The notes under the pieces are model-generated. The model had not been told where the DNA came from. It ran no database searches and saw only the letters and a program-made list of their open reading frames with translations. Below, one piece after another: positions 27,838 to 35,829 of a DNA stretch of 64,000 nucleotides. The DNA is taken from contig NZ_NOIS01000001.1 in assembly GCF_004137765.1 (NCBI RefSeq), positions 722,443 to 786,442 on the forward strand. The letters are read 5' to 3'. Position 1 is the stretch's first letter. The number at the start of each line of letters is the position of its first letter. The translations under genes were made by a program, and so were the position numbers. Source of the DNA: Rothia uropygialis (lineage in GTDB: Bacteria > Actinomycetota > Actinomycetes > Actinomycetales > Micrococcaceae).

Positions 27838-28812
27838 ATGGAACGACCCATCGACTTCTCGCGCGAACGGCACATGTTGTGCGGCGGCTGCGGTCACAGG
27901 TTCGTCGTCGACCTGGACTGGATCGACCGCTGGGAGCAGAGCAGAGAGAAGTGCCCCGGCTGCGGCCTGACCTGTGAGAACGAGGAAGCGCCCCGGGTGA
28001 CGGTGGATCCTGGCGATCTGGCGCTCGACGACGACCGGGTCGCTCAGCTCTCCTGGTACCACACGAGCACCCAGCCGGACTGGCCGGCGAGGGACTTCGA
28101 CCCGGCGGCGGACCTGACGTCTGAGACTCGCCTGATGATGGGCGGCGACGAGCGGGTCGCCGCGTGGACTGCGCGCCAGCACGCGAAAGCGCTCCACGTT
28201 GGCACGTACGAGGCCGCGGTACACAACATGCTGCGGCGGATGCGCGACCAGGCCGACCACGGTCGCCAGTTCTACCTGTACCGAGTGCACCTGAAATCCT
28301 CGGTCGTAGTTCGGGAGGGCTGGCTCATTGACCCGAGCAACTGGCTCGGCGACGTCGTCCTCGACGAGGTCTGCCCTGAGGATATAGACGTCGCCCGTTA
28401 CTTGAACTACCACGAGGACCCCGGAGGGCTCTCGCTAGCTCTTGGACGTGGTGCGATCGCTACCGTGCAGCAGGTCGCGGTTCCACTGCCCGAGGCCAGC
28501 GAAAGTGACTGGTCGAGCGAGGCTGTCACCGCCCTCGAAAGCGTTTCCGACGTGCTGATCCCGGCGACGGGGAAGCTGGGCAGGTTCATGCGTCCTTCGT
28601 CGCCGCAAGCCGAGCTTGGACGTGAGCTCGGGGTGGTTCTCGCCGGGAACCTACCGGTCAACCTGCGGCGTCAGTTCGAGTCGGCCGTGGCGTTCGCTGA
28701 GGGGGAGGACCCGGTGAAGTGGGCGCGCCGCGCGAACGGCCTGTTCGATCTGATCGCGGACCCGGGCCGCGTGCTGGCCGAGCTCGATCGACGAGAGTGC
28801 CGCACGATTTGA
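27838..28812 (+). CDS. Zinc-ribbon protein of unknown function, possibly ADP-ribosyltransferase-like
   Basis: 324 residues, not assigned to a known family. Residues 15-45 form a two-CxxC zinc ribbon (CGGCGHRF ... CPGCGLTC). The central part shows a pattern reminiscent of ADP-ribosyltransferase folds: SWYHTST, then ALHVGTYEAAVHNM, YLYRVHL, and RYLNYHEDPGGLSLAL, which could supply His, Tyr and Glu. That reading is inference from motif spacing only. The C-terminal 120 residues are helical and charged. It always follows the island mutM: a broken copy lies at 46568-47240. Confidence 0.55.
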   Translation: MERPIDFSRERHMLCGGCGHRFVVDLDWIDRWEQSREKCPGCGLTCENEEAPRVTVDPGDLALDDDRVAQLSWYHTSTQPDWPARDFDPAADLTSETRLMMGGDERVAAWTARQHAKALHVGTYEAAVHNMLRRMRDQADHGRQFYLYRVHLKSSVVVREGWLIDPSNWLGDVVLDEVCPEDIDVARYLNYHEDPGGLSLALGRGAIATVQQVAVPLPEASESDWSSEAVTALESVSDVLIPATGKLGRFMRPSSPQAELGRELGVVLAGNLPVNLRRQFESAVAFAEGEDPVKWARRANGLFDLIADPGRVLAELDRRECRTI

Positions 28813-29279
28813 GAATGAGCCCGCTGCCATGCCCGAGCTTCTCCAGGACTTGGGCAAAGAAAATCCCCCAAGTGCGCATCGTGGAGAGGCGTGGGGGATG
28901 TAGTGATCTTAGGTTAGCACGGAATGAACGACTCCTGCTCAGTCCGCGTAGACCTTCCCAGCTATGCGTCACGTGACCAGGCCTCGGCCAGCCCACATAG
29001 AACCTCGTGTGGTTGAGGACCTCGGTCATCTCCTCCGTGGCAGTGGTGCCGTGGAGCCAAGGCCTGCAGTGTGTGCGAAAGACCGGGCTACCTGAATGGG
29101 GCGGCTTCTACTAAACCGGTCGGTCGCCATCGGGGCCGGCTTGTTCACGCCGAAGGTCACCCGCACGTGCTTCTCCGGATGGGTGACGATTTCGGCGACC
29201 AATGCGGCGACGCTCATGAGTGGGGCGGTGGTGCCCTTGAACGATTCGTCGCGCGTGGTAGTCCCGTAGGACACCGCCT

Positions 29280-29366
29280 CGATCTCGAATATCTACGTGG
29301 AGCGCAGCTAGTGTGGTCCAGCGGGTCGCGCCACGTTTGCTCGTCCTGCCGGCGGAAACGTTGATT
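29280..29366 (+). pseudogene. Decayed mutM 3' end (R2)
   Basis: The end of this stretch reads SSGSRHVCSSCRRKR in frame, matching the MutM C-terminal zinc finger (SSHFCPRCQRKR). The DNA GGCGGAAACGTTGA matches the core mutM 3' end (GCGGAAACGTTGA at the stop). Upstream coding is lost. It marks the boundary between the first cassette and the defence operon. Confidence 0.6.
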
Positions 29367-29469
29367 CTCAGCTCACTCGGAGCGGCTCTCGCTGGAGGGA
29401 TATCCAGGGGCGGATTGCAGTCTCGACTCGATCAACGTGATTGCATATTGGGAAGAATCTCGCTCGCTA

Positions 29470-29490
29470 CTTACGTTGAGCGACGTTGAC
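29470..29490 (+). repeat. Right copy of 21-bp boundary repeat
   Basis: CTTACGTTG-AGC-GACGTTGAC. See the left copy at 26795-26815. It lies about 100 bp past the R2 mutM remnant and 230 bp before the first defence gene. Confidence 0.55.
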
Positions 29491-29721
29491 GTCAGCGGAT
29501 CGAATCGTCGTGGGTAGCCCCTGGTCGGAGACTGGGCTTCGGCCTCGTCGGGTACGCCACGCAACTACCGCCAAGACGTTCCTCATTCTTCGCAGGCGGG
29601 GTTGCGGGGTCAGAACCCAGTTGAATGGGCGCAATCCAGGAGAGACCGACCAAAATCAGGGTACTACGGCTGATAGGATCCAAATTATGACCTCGCTCGA
29701 TCTCAGGAAGACAGTGTCCTC

Positions 29722-29910
29722 GTGAGTGAGCCATGGCTGTCAGCCGACGATATTGCCACTCACCTGGGCATCACCAAGGAGACGATTTACGTCTTGATCG
29801 CGGACAAACGGATGCCCGCGCACAAAGTGGGACGTCTCTGGAAGTTCCAGGTCAGCGAGGTCGACGAGTGGGTGCGCGGTGGCGCTTCGAGCGAGGAAGA
29901 AGCTGAGTGA
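29722..29910 (+). CDS. Excisionase/MerR-like helix-turn-helix protein
   Basis: 62 residues from GTG 29722, with AGGAAG 11 nt upstream. The sequence LSADDIATHLGITKETIYVLIADKRMPAHKVGRLWKF is the typical small winged-helix excisionase/BldC-like fold. It lies 8 bp before the helicase gene and is the first gene of the defence operon, so it is either the operon regulator or a recombination directionality factor left from the mobile element. Confidence 0.8.
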   Translation: MSEPWLSADDIATHLGITKETIYVLIADKRMPAHKVGRLWKFQVSEVDEWVRGGASSEEEAE

Positions 29911-29918
29911 ACTGACCT

Positions 29919-32900
29919 ATGCACATAATTGACAACCTCAACGAACTCCTTGGCGACGATCTCAAGGCGTCGATCAAGCCCGGGTCGAAGCTTCGCATCG
30001 CTGCGTCGACGTTCTCAATCTTCGCGTTCGAGGCGCTGAAGAATGAGCTTCAGTCCATCAAGGAATTGGAGTTCGTCTTTACCGCGCCGTCGTTTACGAC
30101 GACGAAGGCGACTGACAAATCTGCGCCGGAGGAACGGCAGTTTTTCATCCCGAACGACAAGAGTCGGGATTCTGCGTTGTATGGCACCGAGTTCGAGATT
30201 CGCCTGCGCAATAAGCTCACCCAGCGCGCCATTGCACGGGAATGTGCGGAGTGGGTGCAGCAGAAGGTAACGTTCCGGTCGAACCACACGGGTGCGCCGA
30301 TGCAGTCGTTTGCCGTCGTCGATGACACCTCCACTTACGCGCCGCTACAGGGCTTCACTACGGCCGATCTCGGTTATGAGCGGGGGCCAGCGGTGTCAAA
30401 CATGGTGCACAAGATCGACGACACGTCGTTCGCGCAGCAGTACATCCAGCTCTTCGACCAGATCTGGCATAGTCCTGACCAGCTCGATGATGTGACTGAG
30501 GTGGTGAGTGACCATATCGCCAGTGTGTATGCGGAAAACTCCCCGCAACGGGTGTACTTCCTGATCCTCTACAACCTATTCAGCGAGTTCCTCGATGACA
30601 TCAGTGAGGATGTCCTACCCAACGACCTGACCGGATACCAAGACACCGAGGTCTGGAAAGGGTTGTACAACTTCCAGAAGGACGCAGCGACGGGCGCGAT
30701 CAACAAGCTGGAAACCTACAACGGCTGTATCCTCGCCGACAGCGTAGGCTTGGGTAAGACGTTCACGGCGTTGGCAGTGATCAAGTACTACGAGCTGCGC
30801 AACAAGTCCGTGCTCGTGCTTGCACCGAAGAAACTCGCTGATAACTGGACGAACTACAACTCGAACTACACGACGAACATATTCGCCAAGGACCGCTTTA
30901 ACTACGACGTACTCGCCCACACCGACCTTTCGCGCGACCGCGGCGAGTCGTTGGGTAAGCGCCTGGACCTGATCAACTGGGGCAACTACGACCTGGTCAT
31001 CATCGACGAGTCGCACAACTTCCGGAACGCCGACTACGTCCAGGAGCGCGAGACCCGCTACCAGCGCCTCATGCGCAAGGTCATTCGTGAGGGCGTGAAA
31101 ACCAAGGTGCTGATGCTCTCGGCGACGCCGGTGAACAACCGCTTCAACGACCTGCGTAACCAGCTTGCCTTGGCTTATGAGGGCGACTCGGCACAGCTCA
31201 CCGAGAAGCTGAATATACAGACTTCAATCGAGGAGATCTTCCGGCAGGCCCAGCGCGTCTTCAACGAGTGGAGTGAACTGCCTGCTGAGGACCGCACGAC
31301 TGACGCAATCCTCACCCGGCTGGACTTCGACTTCTTCGAGTTGCTCGACGCGGTTACGATCGCCCGCTCGCGCAAGCATATTCAGGCATTCTACGACACC
31401 ACCGATATCGGTGCGTTCCCCGAACGGCTGAAGCCCGAGTCACTGAGCCCACCCCTGACCGATCTGGAGGATGCGCCGACATTCAACGAGATATTCGAGC
31501 AACTCCAGCTCCTCAGTCTTGCCGTGTACACGCCGCTGGCGTATGTGTTCCCAAGCCGCCGAGACAAGTATGAGCAGCTCTACGGCGCGGGCTCGGGCCA
31601 GAACTACATGGGCGGGGAAACAGCGAACCTGGGTGCTGGCAGCCGCGAGCAGGGTATCCGCAAGCTCATGACGGTGAACTTGCTTAAGCGTTTGGAGTCC
31701 AGCGTCGAGGCGTTCCGGCTCACCCTGAGCCGGTTGGAAGGCACAGTCGCCGAGGCGATGGAAGCCGTCGACAACCACGCGGCGAACATCGCCGACGTCG
31801 TCTCAGTGATCACTGATATCGACGCCGACGATGACGACTTTGAGTTCCCCGCCAGCGGCACGGTCGGCCGTAAGGTGCAGATCGACCTGGCCGACATGGA
31901 TATCGAGTCATGGAGTCGCGAACTCGTGAACGACAGCAAGGTTATCCAGCAGCTCCTCGCCTCGATTAGCGGAATCACCCCCGAGCGCGACTCTAAACTC
32001 GGCGCGCTGCGCGACCTGATCGCGGGCAAGTTCGCCCAGCCGTTGAATCCTGATAATTGCAAGGTACTGATCTTCTCCGCTTTCGCTGATACCGCCGAGT
32101 ACCTCTACAAAAACCTCGCCCCGGCCCTCAAAAAACGCGGTTACGATACCGCCCTCGTCACCGGGCAGGGAAACCCTTCCACCACGGTCGGTAAGGGCTA
32201 TGGATTCCAACAGACTCTGACCCTGTTCTCGCCGCGCTCAAAGCAGCGCCACATAGTGATGCCGAAAGAGAACTTCGAGATCGACGTACTGATCGGCACC
32301 GACTGTATAAGCGAGGGCCAGAACCTCCAAGACTGCGATTACCTGGTCAACTATGACATCCACTGGAACCCAGTGCGGATCATCCAGCGCTTCGGTCGCA
32401 TCGATCGCATCGGCTCGACCAACGAGCGCGTTCAGCTTGTGAACTTCTGGCCCGACATCTCACTTGACGAATATATCAACCTGAAGGAGCGCGTTGAGAA
32501 CCGCATGGTCGCCGCCAACCTTGGCGGCACCGGCGACGACAACATCCTTGACCCTGATGCCAGTGACGCTGCGTTCCGCAAAGAGCAGCTCCGCAAACTC
32601 CAGGACGAGGTCATCGAACTCGAAGACGTCCGTACCGGGGTCTCGATCACCGACCTCGGCCTAAACGACTTTCGCATGGATCTGCTCGGCTACATCAAGG
32701 AGTACGGGGACCTGGCCGGCACTCCAAAGGGCCTGCATGCGGTCGTACCCGCTGACCGTGGCAAAGGCCTGAAGCCCGGAGCATTGTTCGTGCTGAGAAA
32801 CATCAACTCCGACGAGCACCTCAATCGTGGTAACCGGCTACATCCGCACTATCTCGTCTACCTCGACGAGGAGGGTCGGATGATCGGGGATCATACCGAG

Positions 32901-33191
32901 GCCAAGCAGCTGCTCGACTTGATCCGTGCAGGATGCCGCACCCGCGACGTACCCGCGTGGGAAGTGTGCCGCGTTTTCAATGATGCCACCCGTGACGGGG
33001 TCGAGATGGGCCAGTACAGTCACCTGCTCACCGAGGCGATCCGCTCCATGATCGATGTCACCGAAGAACGTGACGTCGACAGTCTCTTCAGCCCGGGCCA
33101 CACCACCGCCCTCGTGCAGGCCATCGCCGGGCTCGACGACTTCGAGCTAATCGCCTTTCTTGCAGTTGTCGAGGAGCCCGCCAATGGCTAA
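29919..33191 (+). CDS. SNF2/RapA-type helicase with PLD-like N-terminal region
   Basis: 1090 residues. The N-terminal 180 residues (KLRIAASTFSIFAFEALKNEL...LEFVFTAPSF) resemble the phospholipase-D-like module of several defence helicases, but without a clear HKD motif. The helicase core has Walker A ADSVGLGKTFTALAV (about residue 278), DESH (about 362), LSATPVNN, and in the C-terminal lobe CISEGQNLQDCDYLVNYD and QRFGRIDRIGS (about 823). It translocates on DNA using ATP. The stop overlaps the next gene (ATGGCTAA), so it is part of the type III operon. DrmD of DISARM is similar in kind, but the other DISARM genes are absent. Confidence 0.85.
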   Translation: MHIIDNLNELLGDDLKASIKPGSKLRIAASTFSIFAFEALKNELQSIKELEFVFTAPSFTTTKATDKSAPEERQFFIPNDKSRDSALYGTEFEIRLRNKLTQRAIARECAEWVQQKVTFRSNHTGAPMQSFAVVDDTSTYAPLQGFTTADLGYERGPAVSNMVHKIDDTSFAQQYIQLFDQIWHSPDQLDDVTEVVSDHIASVYAENSPQRVYFLILYNLFSEFLDDISEDVLPNDLTGYQDTEVWKGLYNFQKDAATGAINKLETYNGCILADSVGLGKTFTALAVIKYYELRNKSVLVLAPKKLADNWTNYNSNYTTNIFAKDRFNYDVLAHTDLSRDRGESLGKRLDLINWGNYDLVIIDESHNFRNADYVQERETRYQRLMRKVIREGVKTKVLMLSATPVNNRFNDLRNQLALAYEGDSAQLTEKLNIQTSIEEIFRQAQRVFNEWSELPAEDRTTDAILTRLDFDFFELLDAVTIARSRKHIQAFYDTTDIGAFPERLKPESLSPPLTDLEDAPTFNEIFEQLQLLSLAVYTPLAYVFPSRRDKYEQLYGAGSGQNYMGGETANLGAGSREQGIRKLMTVNLLKRLESSVEAFRLTLSRLEGTVAEAMEAVDNHAANIADVVSVITDIDADDDDFEFPASGTVGRKVQIDLADMDIESWSRELVNDSKVIQQLLASISGITPERDSKLGALRDLIAGKFAQPLNPDNCKVLIFSAFADTAEYLYKNLAPALKKRGYDTALVTGQGNPSTTVGKGYGFQQTLTLFSPRSKQRHIVMPKENFEIDVLIGTDCISEGQNLQDCDYLVNYDIHWNPVRIIQRFGRIDRIGSTNERVQLVNFWPDISLDEYINLKERVENRMVAANLGGTGDDNILDPDASDAAFRKEQLRKLQDEVIELEDVRTGVSITDLGLNDFRMDLLGYIKEYGDLAGTPKGLHAVVPADRGKGLKPGALFVLRNINSDEHLNRGNRLHPHYLVYLDEEGRMIGDHTEAKQLLDLIRAGCRTRDVPAWEVCRVFNDATRDGVEMGQYSHLLTEAIRSMIDVTEERDVDSLFSPGHTTALVQAIAGLDDFELIAFLAVVEEPANG

Positions 33192-33864
33192 GTCCGTCCT
33201 GTTTCGTTGGCCTCCGAACGCAGCGTTCGGACGTGCGGTGCCAAAGTCAAAGTTTTACGAGCACGGCAATGTCCGCACAGCCTTGCGCGAGAAATTCGTC
33301 GATGACATCCAGAGCATCACATGGGCCTACAAGCTTGCCGACGACACCATCCGACTGCGTGGTACGACGGCCGTGCCCGAGATTCAGGTCTTTGTGGTCG
33401 AGACCAAGGGGGCGGATGTCTCCGGCGACGTGCTTACGGCCATCGACAAGACCGTGCACTTCCCGATGATCTTCGAAGTGGCGAGCGGCGACCGGGTGCG
33501 CACCGTCGCTGCTCACAAGTCGCTCCACAGCAAAACCCCGACAATCGGCACGTACTTCACTACTGACTGGCAGCCCGCAGGCTCGACGCGCCGACAATTG
33601 CCTACCGCACTCGATTTGCCGAGCCTCTATGAAGCGATCTTCGGTGCCCTGTTGCCGTTGGAAATGCGGGCCGGGGAGACAGTTTCGGAGGCGACCAACA
33701 GACTGGACCGCGCCCGAAAGCTCGAGCGCGAGATCGCCGCGCTGGAGAAGAAGCTGCGCACCGAACCACAGCTCAAACGCAAGTTTGAACTCCGCAGCCA
33801 GCTCAAGGAACGCGCCACAATGCTCACCGAGCTGACCAACTCAGTACCGAGCAACAAGGAATGA
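33184..33864 (+). CDS. DUF4391 domain protein
   Basis: About 226 residues from ATG 33184, whose codons overlap the helicase stop by 8 nt. The N-terminal two thirds match DUF4391 (FYEHGNVRTALREKFVDDIQSITWAYKL, VVETKGADVSGDVLTAIDKTV). The C-terminus from about residue 175 is a probable coiled coil (KLEREIAALEKKLRTEPQLKR). DUF4391 genes are found beside type III methyltransferases and helicases. The function is unknown, but the coiled coil suggests a bridge between helicase and Mod. It ends 1 codon into the next start. Confidence 0.8.
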   Translation: MAKSVLFRWPPNAAFGRAVPKSKFYEHGNVRTALREKFVDDIQSITWAYKLADDTIRLRGTTAVPEIQVFVVETKGADVSGDVLTAIDKTVHFPMIFEVASGDRVRTVAAHKSLHSKTPTIGTYFTTDWQPAGSTRRQLPTALDLPSLYEAIFGALLPLEMRAGETVSEATNRLDRARKLEREIAALEKKLRTEPQLKRKFELRSQLKERATMLTELTNSVPSNKE

Positions 33865-35825
33865 TCGTGGACAAGCACAAGATGCACTCGCCAGGCCTCA
33901 CCCAGCGCAACGTTGACGCGATCGAGGAATTGTTTCCTACAGCCGTTACCGAGACCATCGGCCCCGACGGCGACCCCGTCCGCGCCGTCGACTTCGACCT
34001 GCTTCGCCAAGAGCTCTCCGATCACATCGTTGAGGGCCCTCAGGAGCGCTACCATCTCGATTGGCCCGGCAAGCGCGCCGCCGCCTTCGCCGCCAACGCT
34101 CCGATCGCTAAGACGCTACGCCCGGTGCGTGAGGAGTCGGTTGACTTCGACACGACGCAGAATCTGTTCATCGAGGGCGACAACCTTGACGCCCTTAAGC
34201 TGCTCCAGGAGCCGTACCTCGGCAAGGTCAAACTCATCTACATCGACCCGCCCTACAACACTGGTAACGACTTCGTCTACGAGGACGACTTCGCCGAGTC
34301 GAACGTCAACTACCTCGCCCGCTCCGGCCAGAAGTCAGAGTCGGGGGACCGCTTCGTCGCGAACACTGAGGCGAACGGCCGCTTCCACTCCGACTGGCTG
34401 AGCATGATGTACTCCCGGCTGAAGCTGGCGCGTGGCCTGCTGACCGACGACGGGGTCATCATCGCCTCGATCGGCGACCAGGAGCATGCGAACCTCCGCC
34501 TGCTCCTCGACCAGGTCCTCGGGTCGGAGAACTTCATCGCGAATGTGACGTGGCAAGGCACTGGGAAGAACGACGCGCGCTACACAGCGGGTGGCGTGGA
34601 CTACATGCTCATCTATGCTAAAAACGAGCGTCTGCTCCGTTCTCTCGATACTCGCTGGAAAGAGCCCAAGCCTGGGATCGACGAAGTTGAGGCGGTCGCT
34701 CGCCGGGCGTGGCAGCAGTCAGGAGGGGACCCCGCGAGGGCTACCACAATATTTCGCAGTGGAGTGAGGGCGATCAAGGCTGACTTGGAGCCAGCCGTGT
34801 TCCGGTACGACCAGATCGACGACGAAGGTCGCGTCTTCCAAGCTACCGACATCACGAGCCCAAACCCGCGCCCCAACCTCATGTACGAGATGACGCATCC
34901 GGAAAGCGGAAAGACCGTTCGGACGCCGAGAAATGGCTGGCGCTACTCGCGGGATACGATGGACGAACTAATCGCTCAGGGCCGAGTCCTCTTCGGGCCT
35001 GATGAGACAACGTCGCCGCGCATTAAGAAGTTCCTTGCGGAGCAAAGCAATCGTGTTCCGTACCCAACCTTCACACAGTCACGCATGCCGGGCACCAAGA
35101 AGCTCGATGACTTGCTGCGCGCCGATGTCTTCGACTACCCGAAGGACACCGCTGTCCTGGCACGTTGGTTCGGCGCGATCACTCGAGACAACCCGGACGC
35201 AGTCATCCTCGATTTCTTCGCCGGCTCCGGCTCGACTGGCCACGCCGTGATGGATCTCAACGCGGCAGACGGTGGGCGTCGCCGATATATCCTTGTCCAG
35301 TTGGGCGAGGCGGTTGACCACCCTGACTACGACTCCATTGCCGACATCGCACGCGAGCGCCTACGCCGTGCAGGTGCGCAGGTGACGCAGGAGGGAGGAC
35401 TCCTGGGCTCCGACCTCGACGTCGGCTTTCGGTCGCTTCACATTGCTACGACTAACATGGCTGACACACGCGTGACCGCAGACGATCTTGTGCAGTACGC
35501 ACTGGTCGAAGCAATCGGCAGTGTAAAGCCCGATCGCACCGACGAAGACCTTCTCTTCCAGGTACTCCTCGATTGGGGGCTCGATCTCGCCGAGCCGATT
35601 GCGGTAGAGGAGGTCGCCGGCCAGCGAATTTTTTCGGTCGCCGACGACGCTCTGATTGCAAGCCTTTCGGGCGAGGTCACCGACGCCGTCGTGCAGGAGA
35701 TCGCCAGACGCCACCCACTCCGTGCCGTGTTTCTCGACGCAGGGTTTGCGAGCGATGCCGCGCGCATCAACGCTGAGCAGATCTTCCGCGAGGTATCGCC
35801 CGCGACCGAGATGAGGGCGATCTGA
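33861..35825 (+). CDS. Type III restriction-modification methyltransferase (Mod), N6-adenine
   Basis: 654 residues, start overlapping DUF4391 by 4 nt. Beta-class order: catalytic DPPYNTGNDF (about residue 130) precedes the SAM-binding DFFAGSGSTGHAV (about 452). The region between (residues about 230-420) should be the target-recognition domain. It methylates one strand of a short asymmetric site and is needed for site recognition by Res. The C-terminal 150 residues form the dimer/Res-contact region. Confidence 0.93.
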   Translation: MIVDKHKMHSPGLTQRNVDAIEELFPTAVTETIGPDGDPVRAVDFDLLRQELSDHIVEGPQERYHLDWPGKRAAAFAANAPIAKTLRPVREESVDFDTTQNLFIEGDNLDALKLLQEPYLGKVKLIYIDPPYNTGNDFVYEDDFAESNVNYLARSGQKSESGDRFVANTEANGRFHSDWLSMMYSRLKLARGLLTDDGVIIASIGDQEHANLRLLLDQVLGSENFIANVTWQGTGKNDARYTAGGVDYMLIYAKNERLLRSLDTRWKEPKPGIDEVEAVARRAWQQSGGDPARATTIFRSGVRAIKADLEPAVFRYDQIDDEGRVFQATDITSPNPRPNLMYEMTHPESGKTVRTPRNGWRYSRDTMDELIAQGRVLFGPDETTSPRIKKFLAEQSNRVPYPTFTQSRMPGTKKLDDLLRADVFDYPKDTAVLARWFGAITRDNPDAVILDFFAGSGSTGHAVMDLNAADGGRRRYILVQLGEAVDHPDYDSIADIARERLRRAGAQVTQEGGLLGSDLDVGFRSLHIATTNMADTRVTADDLVQYALVEAIGSVKPDRTDEDLLFQVLLDWGLDLAEPIAVEEVAGQRIFSVADDALIASLSGEVTDAVVQEIARRHPLRAVFLDAGFASDAARINAEQIFREVSPATEMRAI

Positions 35826-35829
35826 CCCG

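Larger units (their letters stand above)
26903..28812 (+). repeat. Left copy of duplicated mutM + zinc-ribbon cassette
   Basis: The two genes and the roughly 95-bp spacer between them recur at 45633-47240, with near-identical spacer sequence (for example GAGCACCGGGATAATGGAG in both). The two MutM proteins differ at roughly one residue in eight by eye. The right copy of the second gene is broken. The pair brackets the defence genes in direct orientation. Confidence 0.85.
28813..29721. other. Intergenic junction region with remnants
   Basis: About 900 bp with no convincing gene. It contains a stem ATCCCCCA/TGGGGGAT (28863-28870 with 28892-28899), a decayed mutM 3' end (29280-29366) and the right 21-bp boundary repeat (29470-29490). 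A minus-strand frame at 29026-29274 (82 codons) is open but matches nothing I recognise. The last 50 bp lead into the excisionase-like gene. Confidence 0.5.

Noticed and set aside
29026..29364. Possible transposase or small gene in the left junction region
   Set aside because: Frames on both strands are open, but neither shows a known motif apart from the mutM remnant at the plus-strand end.
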